Assembly (NCBI RefSeq): GCF_002741035.1
Contig: NZ_CP016808.1
Span: 6,558,501 to 6,622,500, forward strand
From: Paenibacillus sp. BIHB 4019
Lineage (GTDB): Bacteria > Bacillota > Bacilli > Paenibacillales > Paenibacillaceae
Direction: 5' to 3'
Length of the DNA: 64,000 bases
A program made the translations under genes and the position numbers. Below the pieces are notes generated by a model that saw only the letters and a program-made list of their open reading frames with translations, was not told the DNA's origin and did no database searches. Position 1 is the stretch's first letter; each line of letters starts with the position of its first letter. Shown here piece by piece: positions 9,502-17,977 of this stretch.

Positions 9502-10548
9502 CTATTGCTGCTCTGGCTCTGGCTTTGCAGGCGATGTTTTGGCGCGGGAGCGACGTACAAACCACCATATGACCAGCCCGATGATTGCAGGAATAACGAG
9601 TGCGGGAAGCGCTCCTGCGAGGAAAACGAGCAGCCCTTGAAGGACGTTCCATGTTCCTTCGTAGCTTGCTTTGAAGGATGACAGCATTTTTCCGCCTAGC
9701 GATTTCTCTTCCTTATCCGTCTTCACTGACCCATCAATCGGCTGATACAGCCTCAGCTCAATCGTTGAGAAAGCTACATTTTTGTCCAAATAGCGGGTGC
9801 GCCCTTTGATCTGTTCAATTTCCTCCTGAACCTTGGCAAGCTGCTGCGAAAATTTGACCAAATCATCCGCTTTTTCCGCCTTATCCATGAAAGCAAGCAG
9901 CCTTTGCTCCACCACCTGCTTCGCCTTCAGCCTCGCTTCCAGATCGACGTATTCCTCCGTCACATCGGTTCCTTTCAGCTCGCGCTCCAGATGCTTGTTC
10001 TCGATCCCCTCCAGCCGCTCCACAAATGGCATAAATCCTTGAGCCGGCACCTTGATCGTATAGTTCGCCCCCTTCTCATTGCCATACTGCCCATCCTGAA
10101 AAGCAAGAATGTACCCGCCAGCTTGATGGATGGCATTACGCAGCTGCTGGGCCGCCGCCTCATAGTCGGCAACCTCCATCGTCATTGTCGCCGTATAGAT
10201 CAGCTTTTGGTTAAAAGCTTCTCCTCCTATCGTCATGCTGTCGATGGGACTGTCTGCGGGTGCGGTCGTCAACGCTTTATTGTCTAAAGCACCGCTCGCT
10301 TCTGTAGCAGCAGCTGCACCATCACTCTTGCTTGAACTGCTGCTCTGCTCCTCAAGCTTCTCGCTAGAGGTCTGGGCTCTGCCCATTTCCCCCTCGGATG
10401 CATAATCGCTGTTTGCAGACGAGCAGGCCGAAAGCAGCAGCATAAAAGCCAGCATGAGCAATGCCGGCAGTAAAATAAATTTTTTACTTAAGCCGCTTTC
10501 ATTTGTGCTCTCTTTCATTCTCCATTTTGTTTTCTCTATTTCTGTCAT
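9502..10548 (-). CDS. DUF4349 family membrane-anchored lipoprotein
   Basis: Predicted extracytoplasmic lipoprotein of 348 residues. The signal peptide ends in the lipobox LSAC (Cys42). A Ser/Ala-rich linker follows, then the DUF4349 core (about 105-290) with a coiled-coil segment around VEQRLLAFMDKAEKADDLV. One C-terminal membrane helix (about 297-328) is followed by basic residues. AAAGGGGG before the ATG at 10548 supports this start. The biochemical function of the family is not known; it has its own terminator and is probably monocistronic. Confidence 0.8.
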   Translation of the reverse strand: MTEIEKTKWRMKESTNESGLSKKFILLPALLMLAFMLLLSACSSANSDYASEGEMGRAQTSSEKLEEQSSSSSKSDGAAAATEASGALDNKALTTAPADSPIDSMTIGGEAFNQKLIYTATMTMEVADYEAAAQQLRNAIHQAGGYILAFQDGQYGNEKGANYTIKVPAQGFMPFVERLEGIENKHLERELKGTDVTEEYVDLEARLKAKQVVEQRLLAFMDKAEKADDLVKFSQQLAKVQEEIEQIKGRTRYLDKNVAFSTIELRLYQPIDGSVKTDKEEKSLGGKMLSSFKASYEGTWNVLQGLLVFLAGALPALVIPAIIGLVIWWFVRRSRAKTSPAKPEPEQQ

Positions 10549-10616
10549 AAAATGGCCCCCTTTGCCCTAGTTACCGTCCTAGACGTAAACTTTGACAAAA
10601 GGTTGCTCTATTGGAA

Positions 10617-10666
10617 ACAAAAACAGCCGCTGCCACCGCATTTAAGCGGCAGAAGCGGCTGTTTCT
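10617..10666 (-). terminator. Terminator after ahcY
   Basis: Minus-strand hairpin with an outer stem AAACAGCCGCT and its complement, an inner GCGG/CCGC stem and a T-rich tail (TTTTTGTTT). It follows the ahcY stop by about 35 bases. Confidence 0.8.
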
Positions 10667-10701
10667 CAGTTTATCTGTTGCTATACAACATCGGGGTAGG
10701 A

Positions 10702-11961
10702 TTAAACGTTCCAGCTATCCTGATAAGCAATTTGCTCTGCTGTCAGCGTATCGATGCTGATGCCCAGCGATTCCAGCTTGATGCGCGCTACGCTTTCGTC
10801 CAGCTCATACGGCAAATTAACCACTTTTTTGCCCAGCGCTTTATATTGCTCATTCACATAGCGAAGCGACAGCGCTTGAAGCGCAAACGTCGTATCCATA
10901 ATTTCTGCCGGGTGGCCATCGCCAGCTGCCAAGTTGACAAGGCGTCCTTTGGCAATGACATAGATGCTTCTGCCATCTTCCAACTGGTATTCCTCAATAT
11001 TGTTGCGAACGGTGCGCACATTGGTAGAAAGCGCCTTAAGCTCAGGAATGTTGAATTCCACATCAAAGTGTCCAGCGTTCGCCAAAATCGCGCCGCCTTT
11101 CATCACCTTGTAATGCTCGCCGCGAATGTTGTCGCGGTTGCCTGTTACCGTAATGAATACATCGCCCAGCTTGACCGCTTCCATCATCGGCAGCACGGTG
11201 AAGCCGTCCATATGCGCTTCCACGGCACGAATCGCGTCCACTTCAGTGACAACTACTTTGGCGCCAAGGCCTTTGGCGCGCATCGCTACGCCTTTGCCGC
11301 ACCAGCCGTAGCCTACGACTACGACGGTTTTGCCGGCAATAACGAGGTTCGTCGTTTTGTTGAGCGAGTCAAATACCGATTGGCCTGTACCATAACGGTT
11401 GTCGAACAAATATTTGCAGTAGGCATCATTAACCGCAACCATCGGAAGCTGCAGCGTGCCATCCTTCTCCATCGCTTTCAGACGAATGATGCCCGTCGTC
11501 GTTTCTTCCGCGCCGCCACGAAGATTTTCACGCAAATCCGGGCGGTCTTTGTGCAATAGCGTAATCAGCTCGCCGCCGTCGTCAATAATAAGGTCCGGCT
11601 TCGATTCGATCGCTTTAATAATGAGCTCATTGTACTCTTCCGGGCTAGGATTATGCTTTGCAAACACGGTAATGCCGTCTTCTACGAGCGCCGCACAAAT
11701 GTCATCCTGCGTGGACAGCGGATTGCTGCCCGCAATTGTAACTTCCGCTCCGCCAGCCTTTACCACTTTAGCCAAATAAGCCGTTTTCGCTTCCAAATGC
11801 AGCGCAATCGATACTTTCAAGCCTTTGAAAGGCTGTTCCTTCTCAAATTGCTCGCGAATGCTGGAAAGCACAGGCATATGGGCGCTAACCCAATCAATTT
11901 TCAAATGTCCTTCCGGGGCAAGCTTAATGTCGCGAATAATGCTTTTGTCAATTGTGCTCAT
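10702..11961 (-). CDS. ahcY: Adenosylhomocysteinase (S-adenosyl-L-homocysteine hydrolase)
   Basis: NAD-dependent cytoplasmic enzyme that reversibly splits S-adenosylhomocysteine to adenosine and homocysteine in the methyl cycle. The Rossmann motif GYGWCGKG and the substrate/NAD segment FDNRYGTGQS are clear. At 419 residues it matches the shorter bacterial/archaeal form. The frame opens at an ATG at 11973, but that codon touches the GGAGG; the ATG at 11961 (MSTIDKS) is 12 bases from it and is the better start. The bshC stop lies 27 bases upstream, so both may be cotranscribed. B. subtilis itself uses the Pfs/LuxS-type route instead. Confidence 0.93.
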   Translation of the reverse strand: MSTIDKSIIRDIKLAPEGHLKIDWVSAHMPVLSSIREQFEKEQPFKGLKVSIALHLEAKTAYLAKVVKAGGAEVTIAGSNPLSTQDDICAALVEDGITVFAKHNPSPEEYNELIIKAIESKPDLIIDDGGELITLLHKDRPDLRENLRGGAEETTTGIIRLKAMEKDGTLQLPMVAVNDAYCKYLFDNRYGTGQSVFDSLNKTTNLVIAGKTVVVVGYGWCGKGVAMRAKGLGAKVVVTEVDAIRAVEAHMDGFTVLPMMEAVKLGDVFITVTGNRDNIRGEHYKVMKGGAILANAGHFDVEFNIPELKALSTNVRTVRNNIEEYQLEDGRSIYVIAKGRLVNLAAGDGHPAEIMDTTFALQALSLRYVNEQYKALGKKVVNLPYELDESVARIKLESLGISIDTLTAEQIAYQDSWNV

Positions 11962-11988
11962 AAATAAATTCATCCTCCAAATTTAAGT

Positions 11989-13629
11989 TTATAAATAAAT
12001 GATTTGATGACCGCCCAGCGGGGAAAAAGGAGCTTCCAGCAGCTTGTCGAGCCACGAGGTTCCGTAACGGTTCCAATAAGCGATCATATTCAGCACCCGC
12101 TCCTGCGGTTTGCCGCTTGGCCACAAGGACAGCGCAATGCGGTCCAGCTGGCGAATAGCCGCCTCGTATTGCTTCTCATGGGCATCCTTTGTGCGCGTCT
12201 CAAGAAACGTTATTTGCTCGATGATTTTCTGACGATTCGTATCGCCAAGCTTGGCAAGGCCCGGTTGTACCGAAGCAGCTAAGTCAAGCAGCGGCGCATA
12301 CAAATCCTCAAACGCCTGCTTCGCTGCGGCAAACTTCTCGTCAATGGACAGCTGGTCCTGCTCCGCCAGCCACTGCTGCTTGCGCTCCTCGAAGCGCACC
12401 GCCACATCCTCCAGCGTCAGTTCATATTTGCTCATATGCTTGGCCACTGTACCTTCAACAAGCGTAAAGGATATACGCGGCAATACAAGCGGCATTTCCA
12501 TATCCAGCTTGCGGAAAGCTTCTCCGGTAATTGCCCAATAAGCAATTTCCGCACCGCCCAGCACCGTTCCAAGCACCGGGAACAAATAATCCTGCATCAG
12601 CGGGCGTGTCAGCACATTGTTGCTGAGCTGCTCCGGCTGCTGCCGCGCCATGTCCAGCAATTGTTCCTTCGTTAGCGAATAATCGCCCTTGCGGCTTTGG
12701 AAGCTTCCTTCCTGCTTATAAAGCAGCGTCCGCTCCTGCCCTTTATTTGTTTGGAAAACAAACAGATTGGCACTGCCAGGCGTTACATCAACCTGCAGCG
12801 GATAGCCAAGCTCCTTCACCTGGTTGGCCGCAGCTGTATACGCCTGCTCCAGCTCATCGTTGTGCGTAATCAGCTTCTCGAACATTGGCGCCTCCAGCTT
12901 GCGCAGCTGCGGATCATCGGCATCCATAATAACTAGGCCTTGCTTGCTCAGCAAGCAGCTGATTACACCGGCAAACATTTCCGATAACGATTGCGCCTGC
13001 TCCGTAATTTGCCCCAGCTGCTGAAGAATTTCCGGCTTAAAATCGGAATGAGGCAGCGCCTGTTCCAGCTCGGCCAGCAGCTCAGCCCACGTATTAGCAT
13101 CAATAGCCGTCCGGCTAACTGATGTTCTTGCCCCTTCCGGACGGGCAGCCGCAAGCTTGCGCAGCCCTTGGTCAGCGGTTAGCACATAGGCATGGTTCGC
13201 TTCGTCCCAGTCATGATCCTCTCCAGCAATCCAGAATACGGCAGCGACCTTTCTCCCAAGCAGCTGCTCGGCATGGCGGGCTGCGCCGATAATCGATACG
13301 GCTTTATGTATAACGAGAAGAGGTCCAGACCATAGTCCAGCCTGCTGGCCGCCAACGATAACCGGCGCACCTTCCGCAATCGCATCAATGGCAGCCAGCG
13401 CCTCGGGCGCAGCGTTCCATTTGCTATTGTAATCACGCAGCACAGCAGCGACTGACGCCGCTTCCGCCCTTGCGCCCGCCGATTCTGCAAGCCGCTTGGC
13501 ACGCAGCTCCCAATCGCCCTTGCGACCCGGATGATAGCCAAACAAGGACTCAACCCTTGAGTCCGTCAGGTTCACATAGGCATCCGTGAGCGGCTGGGTG
13601 CTTGGCAATGAATAAGTTTCGGTAGACAT
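11989..13629 (-). CDS. bshC: BshC, bacillithiol biosynthesis cysteine-adding enzyme
   Basis: Putative ligase for the last step of bacillithiol synthesis, joining cysteine to glucosaminyl-malate. It has 546 residues. The family signatures GGQQAGLWSGPLLVIHK and VFWIAGEDHDWDEANH are present, and the C-terminal half is helical and probably coiled coil. AGGAGG precedes the ATG. Its position upstream of mraZ matches yllA in B. subtilis, apart from the inserted ahcY and DUF4349 genes. Confidence 0.92.
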   Translation of the reverse strand: MSTETYSLPSTQPLTDAYVNLTDSRVESLFGYHPGRKGDWELRAKRLAESAGARAEAASVAAVLRDYNSKWNAAPEALAAIDAIAEGAPVIVGGQQAGLWSGPLLVIHKAVSIIGAARHAEQLLGRKVAAVFWIAGEDHDWDEANHAYVLTADQGLRKLAAARPEGARTSVSRTAIDANTWAELLAELEQALPHSDFKPEILQQLGQITEQAQSLSEMFAGVISCLLSKQGLVIMDADDPQLRKLEAPMFEKLITHNDELEQAYTAAANQVKELGYPLQVDVTPGSANLFVFQTNKGQERTLLYKQEGSFQSRKGDYSLTKEQLLDMARQQPEQLSNNVLTRPLMQDYLFPVLGTVLGGAEIAYWAITGEAFRKLDMEMPLVLPRISFTLVEGTVAKHMSKYELTLEDVAVRFEERKQQWLAEQDQLSIDEKFAAAKQAFEDLYAPLLDLAASVQPGLAKLGDTNRQKIIEQITFLETRTKDAHEKQYEAAIRQLDRIALSLWPSGKPQERVLNMIAYWNRYGTSWLDKLLEAPFSPLGGHQIIYL

Positions 13630-13735
13630 AAGCCACCCCTACCTCCTAATTGAAACCATATATTTAAGCTTAAATGCTTATGATTCTGCCTGTAACAGAC
13701 AAATTGATTGTACACAAGATGTAGGGCGCGCGTCA

Positions 13736-13768
13736 AAAAGAAAAACAGGCCCTTTGCAAAAAGGCCTG
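13736..13768 (-). terminator. Terminator after the DUF3397 gene
   Basis: Minus-strand stem CAGGCC/GGCCTG followed by a T-rich run (TTTTTCTTTTT). It lies 36 bases beyond the DUF3397 stop and separates that gene from bshC. Confidence 0.75.
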
Positions 13769-13803
13769 CTTTGAAGCAGTTTGCAGTCTGTTGCAATCCG
13801 CCA

Positions 13804-14199
13804 TTAGATCGAAAATATAGATTGCCCGATGGCAATAAACATAAGCAGCAGATAAAGCATGCTCATCGTGAAAAATCCAAGCCGCCATACGGCGCGGAAT
13901 ATTCTTTTCACATTGACGCTGCCGCGTTTGCGGAACTGGGCGTTGCCCAGCAAGCCGCCGCCAATCAGCATAAACAATAAAATGCCATATAATCCAAAAG
14001 AATTATTGAACAAGGAATCAAGCAGTACAGCCACGCAGCCGATCAGCAGCGCAGTCGTCACATCCATTGCCAGACGAAAAGCTTTTTTGCGGTCTTGTAT
14101 AATTGCGCCGTAGCCAAAATAAATCAGGAGAAAAGGTATTACCGGAATAACCGCCATATAGGCATAAAAATGCTTGATGCTCTCCCATATTATCCCCAT
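13804..14199 (-). CDS. DUF3397 family small membrane protein
   Basis: 131-residue integral membrane protein with about four hydrophobic helices (for example VIPVIPFLLIYFGYG and GILLFMLIGGGLLG). Function unknown. The start is placed at the ATG at 14199 (MGIIWES) because GGGAGGCG lies 6-12 bases upstream; the frame extends nine codons further to 14226 without a good site. It follows panE by 13 bases and precedes bshC, a neighbourhood also seen in Bacillus relatives. Confidence 0.75.
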   Translation of the reverse strand: MGIIWESIKHFYAYMAVIPVIPFLLIYFGYGAIIQDRKKAFRLAMDVTTALLIGCVAVLLDSLFNNSFGLYGILLFMLIGGGLLGNAQFRKRGSVNVKRIFRAVWRLGFFTMSMLYLLLMFIAIGQSIFSI

Positions 14200-14212
14200 C
14201 TGTATCGCCTCC

Positions 14213-15220
14213 CTATCGCCGATCATCCTGCAAATGACGAACCATTTCGCTCATGGCATCGTTCAGCGGCGATTCCATGCCCACACGTCTCGCAAGGCTG
14301 GAAACGCCGCCATTAATCCATTGCACTTCAGTTGGACGGCCCGCCCGCACATCGCTAAGCATCGATGAAACATTGGCTGAAGTAGCCGCGCAGACAGCAA
14401 GCACTCTCTCCCAAGCGCCCTCTTCAAGCTCCGCACCGCCTGCCGCTCGTAATATCTTATTTGTTTCCTCATATAAAGCTCGCATGAGCCGCAGCCTTGC
14501 CGAATGCTGAGGCAGCTCGCCGTTCGTCACATCAAATATAGCTGTAAGCGGATTAATGATCGCATTAATGAGGAGCTTCTCATAAACTCGATTGTTCATT
14601 GTCTTCGACAGCAACACCGTAAATCCTGCCAATTGCAACGTATTTTGCAACATTAATTGTTGATTTTCATCCTTTTTGCCCGCTGCTTGTCTATTTAATG
14701 GCGCTGGGCCAAGCGAAAGCTGCCCCCTGCCGGTATGCCGGACCGTTCGTTCATCTTGGCGCAGCGCCCCTTCGGTCGTAACCCCAATAAATAAAGGCAG
14801 CTCCGGAAGCTCCTCCGCTGCCAGCTCCAGATGTCCGATGCCATTTTGTAAAAAAAGAACGGCAGCAGCAGCCCCAGCGAGCTTCCTTATGTCGCGAAGC
14901 AGCTCTCTCGTCAAATCCGCCTGCTTGACGGTGACGATGATCCAATCTGGCGCCTGCTGCTGCCCCGCGCAGTCAGCCTTTGCTTCAGTTGCTGCCGCAT
15001 TTAAGCTTCTGCTATGTACCCTTGCTACCTTTGCAGGCTGCGGTGACGTTTCCCCGGCTCCGCCCGCTTCGTCAAGCTCCAGCAAGCGAATGCCTTCTTC
15101 CGCCAGTAGAACGGACTGCTGCTCTGTGCGCGTCCATACCGTAACCTTGGCTTGCGCAGAGGCCAGCTTCGCTGCATGAAGCAGTCCCAGCGCTCCTCCG
15201 CCTACTATGGCGATATGCAT
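14213..15220 (-). CDS. panE: PanE/ApbA, 2-dehydropantoate 2-reductase
   Basis: NADPH-dependent ketopantoate reductase of pantothenate and CoA synthesis. It has 335 residues with the nucleotide-binding GGGALG at 7-12 and the C-terminal catalytic helix region with KLLINAIINPLTA, whose Lys and Asn are expected active-site residues. It corresponds to ylbQ of B. subtilis by neighbourhood. The DUF3397 gene follows in the same operon. Confidence 0.9.
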   Translation of the reverse strand: MHIAIVGGGALGLLHAAKLASAQAKVTVWTRTEQQSVLLAEEGIRLLELDEAGGAGETSPQPAKVARVHSRSLNAAATEAKADCAGQQQAPDWIIVTVKQADLTRELLRDIRKLAGAAAAVLFLQNGIGHLELAAEELPELPLFIGVTTEGALRQDERTVRHTGRGQLSLGPAPLNRQAAGKKDENQQLMLQNTLQLAGFTVLLSKTMNNRVYEKLLINAIINPLTAIFDVTNGELPQHSARLRLMRALYEETNKILRAAGGAELEEGAWERVLAVCAATSANVSSMLSDVRAGRPTEVQWINGGVSSLARRVGMESPLNDAMSEMVRHLQDDRR

Positions 15221-15281
15221 TCCCTCTACCTCCTGCTTTCATACGCTTTCTTCCATTATACGCCTATCCTATAAAGACGCC

Positions 15282-15312
15282 AACAGCCCGCCGAATCATC
15301 CGGCGGGCTGTT
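15282..15312 (-). terminator. Hairpin after rsfA
   Basis: A perfect 11-bp GC-rich stem (AACAGCCCGCC and its complement) with a 9-base loop lies just past the rsfA stop. The following sequence is only moderately T-rich, so termination may be partial. Confidence 0.65.
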
Positions 15313-15319
15313 ATCGATT

Positions 15320-15973
15320 CTATTCAATTCTCTCCAGGTTGCCATTGGCATCCATCTTGAAGCGCGGCTTCGCTTCCTCATCATTCGTCAGCACGGCAAG
15401 CCGTCTGGCGCGGTCCATAATTTGAATCAACGTTTTGTAATCATCATTAACGGTGTGGTAATCGCTTTGAGCGTTGTTTACCTCACGAGACAATCTTTCA
15501 TTTTCGCCCCGCAAGCGGCCAAGCTCCTCTTCCTTCTCTCTCAGCTCTTTCTCGAACGACTTGAGCTGACGTCCTACATCATGGTACGTTGTCTTGATTT
15601 GACGCAGGAAGCGAATGACCGAATCAATGGAAAGCAATTCTTCCGTTGATTGCGCTTCCGCCTTGAAACCTCTCTCGTCTGTCGCCTCATAAGCAGACAG
15701 CGAAGATACTTGCGGGGTTGCCGCTATCGCTTGTTTTTTCAAATAATTGCGTTTCTGCCGCTGTTGCTTGGCAATTTGGATTGCCTCTTCATAACGCTTG
15801 CGGACACAGCTGTTCCAGCGGAATCCACATGCTGCGGACGTGCGGCCAATCCGCTCCCCCACCTCTTCGAAAGCTCCAAGCTGGGTACTGCCTTCTCTAA
15901 TATGGCGCAGGGTCACTTCGGCGAGAATTAAATCATCGTCTGGACTCCACGCATCTTGTCTGACTGCTGTCAT
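15320..15973 (-). CDS. rsfA: RsfA-type prespore transcription factor
   Basis: 217-residue regulator. The N-terminal SANT/Myb-like DNA-binding domain starts at AWSPDDDLILAEVTL and ends near RWNSCVRKRYEEAI, and the C-terminal half is a coiled coil rich in Glu and Arg. In B. subtilis RsfA (YlbO) tunes SigF-dependent genes in the forespore. The long open frame reaches 16087, but the ATG at 15973 (MTAVRQD) has AGGAGG upstream and is the usual start of this family. The neighbourhood next to panE and bshC agrees with ylbO. Confidence 0.87.
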   Translation of the reverse strand: MTAVRQDAWSPDDDLILAEVTLRHIREGSTQLGAFEEVGERIGRTSAACGFRWNSCVRKRYEEAIQIAKQQRQKRNYLKKQAIAATPQVSSLSAYEATDERGFKAEAQSTEELLSIDSVIRFLRQIKTTYHDVGRQLKSFEKELREKEEELGRLRGENERLSREVNNAQSDYHTVNDDYKTLIQIMDRARRLAVLTNDEEAKPRFKMDANGNLERIE

Positions 15974-16362
15974 GCAACCAAAACCTCCTAACGTAAAGAC
16001 GCTTACCTTATATCTATGCCCTTGGTAGAGTTCATAGAATCTATTGGATACTAAATTGTATAACCATTTTTTTAAGCGCTCATACATATTCGGCCTGTTT
16101 CTGGTACAAACTTATGCAGAAAGCACGCTTTCTTCGCAAAAATGTTGTCCTTAGCCAAGCAAAAACGACTTCGTCATCCTTCTGGTACGAGCGAAGAGCT
16201 TTGTCCTAGAATTCTAAGCGGATATAAGGATGAAACTTATAAATGCTTAGCATTCAAGGTGAAACGGCTGAAAGCTGTCCTCTGGCGGCGCGTTTCACTC
16301 CGAGAAATTTAAGCGTATTCATAGGAGTAAACTTATAAATGCTTATATTTTGAAATAGCAGG
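15974..16362. other. Intergenic region with short repeats, no gene seen
   Basis: Divergent spacer between rsfA and the DUF2626 gene. It holds two exact 17-bp direct repeats and a GTGAAACG/CGTTTCAC inverted repeat between them. No open frame with a ribosome binding site was found. Confidence 0.5.
16233..16345. repeat. Direct repeat pair flanking an inverted repeat
   Basis: The 17-mer AAACTTATAAATGCTTA occurs exactly at 16233-16249 and 16329-16345. Between them GTGAAACG (about 16259) faces CGTTTCAC (about 16288). A related string, TTAAGCTTAAATGCTTATG, lies near 13665-13683. This may be a member of a dispersed intergenic repeat family. Confidence 0.55.
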
Positions 16363-16391
16363 TTTACACCTATTTGTACAAACGTTATAAT
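16363..16391 (+). promoter_or_regulatory. SigA-type promoter of the DUF2626 gene
   Basis: TTTACA (16363-16368) and TATAAT (16386-16391) are separated by 17 bases and lie 45 bases before the start codon. Confidence 0.75.
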
Positions 16392-16436
16392 AATCTGTAG
16401 AAAATCGTGTCTAAAGCGAAAGGGGGATATACAGAT

Positions 16437-16673
16437 ATGGCACGTATGTATCGGGTTTTGGGTTTCTGGACCCTTGTCATTGGCCTTATGGCGTTTGCTG
16501 GACATATGACAGAATTTGCATTATTGTTTTTCGCCCAAGCAGTAGCTTTCGTATTTTTAGGCTATTTGAACTTTACAGAAAAAACGTACATCGTTATGTT
16601 CTGGGGCTACATGATTATCGCATTTGGAGGCTTTACATATTGGACCGTGTTCCAAATGGGCAATCCTTTTTAA
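16437..16673 (+). CDS. DUF2626 family small membrane protein
   Basis: 78-residue protein with three hydrophobic segments (around 6-24, 27-43 and 51-72). It begins MARMYRVLGFW, resembling the YqgY/DUF2626 proteins of Bacillales; function unknown. The ATG at 16437 has AGGGGG about 11 bases upstream. The frame is open ten codons further but without a better site. It has its own promoter and terminator, so it is a single-gene unit. Confidence 0.8.
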   Translation: MARMYRVLGFWTLVIGLMAFAGHMTEFALLFFAQAVAFVFLGYLNFTEKTYIVMFWGYMIIAFGGFTYWTVFQMGNPF

Positions 16674-16691
16674 TGTCCGCTTGCATATCGG

Positions 16692-16728
16692 AAAAAACGG
16701 CGTGATCCTCTGGGGTCCGCCGTTTTTT
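16692..16728 (+). terminator. Terminator after the DUF2626 gene
   Basis: AAAAAACGGCG pairs with CGCCGTTTTTT, with an inner GATCC/GGGTC stem and a T run on the plus strand. Confidence 0.9.
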
Positions 16729-16861
16729 AATGCGCAAAATAGCCTGTTTACGTGTAAAATACCGCGATAATTGCCCTATAGTCCTGTTCATGCTTTTCCA
16801 AATGTAAGATATAATAGAATAATTCGCCGCATATAATGACCAAGAAGAGAGGAGGCCGAGA

Positions 16862-17959
16862 GTGGCATTTCAAAGCTTTCCTACACGGTTCGCGCTGCTT
16901 GCGCTGATAGCCAGCATGCTGTCCCTGTGGTGCGTGATGCCTGCATTTGCCGAGCCCGCGACCTCTAATAGCGAGGAAACTCGGCTGCTGCTGGAAAAAA
17001 GCCTGTCCGTCGTCGAAATTGATAATGAAATCAAGCGCGTTCAAGTGCAGCAGGCCGACTTGACCAAAGAGACAGCAAGCGCCAAGCAAACGCTGGAAGA
17101 ACAGGAGCAACAAATCGCTTACAAGCGCGAGCAAGCCGGTAAAGTACTGCGTGCTTATTATATGGGGGATCGGGATATATGGCTGACTGCGCTGTTATCG
17201 TCACGATCATTGTCGGATTTTTTAATGGTTATGGAATATGCCGATTTGATCTTCGCACATGACCGCGATGTGATGAAGCTGTACAAGGAGGAATATGCCA
17301 AGCTCGCGAAAGGGATCGAGCAGCTTGGCAAGAAGCAGCAAGAGCTCGCCTCCATCGAGCAGCGGCTGAAAGAACAGCGTGCCCGAGTACTTGCGCTGCA
17401 GGAGCAAATAGAAGGTGGACTTGCCGGGCGTTCGGATGCCGACAAGCTGCGGCTTATGATGGAGGAATTGACCAAGTACTGGGAGTCGATTGGCCTTTAT
17501 GAAGTCAAGCAGCACTTTAGCGCCTTAGCGAAAGCGATGCAGAAGCTGCCGGAATGGCTGCAAAACAATAAGAAATATTTGGAAACGAGTGGCCTAACGT
17601 ATACGATTCGCATTCCCGAAGATGCCCTGAATGCCTTTCTGCGGGAACAAGATGAGCGCTTCAAGCAATTTTCCTTCTCCTTTAAAGATGGCTCCTTGAC
17701 CGCCTATGGCAAGCGGGATGCGCTGGAATTAAGCGTGACCGGCCACTATACGGTTGAACAAGAGCCGCGCAATGGCATTATTTTTCATGTAGACGAGCTT
17801 CTATTCAATGGTCTATCGTTGCCTGACACGACTAAGCAGGAGCTGGAGAAGCAGTTTGACCTTGGCTTCTATCCCTCCCTCATTATCTCCTTCCTGCAAG
17901 CAACTGAAGTGGAAATTAAAGACGGCGAGTTAATCGTCACGTTACAAGTCAAGCTATAG
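16862..17959 (+). CDS. Secreted coiled-coil protein with PcsB/CwlO-like N-terminal region
   Basis: 365 residues. The signal peptide is cleaved near AFAEP (about residue 31). Residues 45-200 form a heptad-rich coiled coil broken by VLRAYYMGDRDIWLTALLSS, a stretch typical of the N-terminal hydrolase-activator domains of PcsB, EnvC and CwlO. No NlpC/P60, CHAP or LytM domain follows; residues 240-365 look like a compact alpha/beta domain I do not recognise. The start is GTG with GAGGAGG upstream. It could regulate a wall hydrolase in trans, which is inference. Confidence 0.7.
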   Translation: MAFQSFPTRFALLALIASMLSLWCVMPAFAEPATSNSEETRLLLEKSLSVVEIDNEIKRVQVQQADLTKETASAKQTLEEQEQQIAYKREQAGKVLRAYYMGDRDIWLTALLSSRSLSDFLMVMEYADLIFAHDRDVMKLYKEEYAKLAKGIEQLGKKQQELASIEQRLKEQRARVLALQEQIEGGLAGRSDADKLRLMMEELTKYWESIGLYEVKQHFSALAKAMQKLPEWLQNNKKYLETSGLTYTIRIPEDALNAFLREQDERFKQFSFSFKDGSLTAYGKRDALELSVTGHYTVEQEPRNGIIFHVDELLFNGLSLPDTTKQELEKQFDLGFYPSLIISFLQATEVEIKDGELIVTLQVKL

Positions 17960-17977
17960 GGATGTCCCTATAGCTTG
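17950..17977. terminator. Perfect palindrome at the shared end of two convergent genes
   Basis: A 13-bp stem (CAAGCTATAGGGA and its complement around TG) covers both stop codons. There is no T run, so it is at best a factor-assisted or weak bidirectional terminator. The hexamer CTATAG encodes Leu-stop on both strands. Confidence 0.6.
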
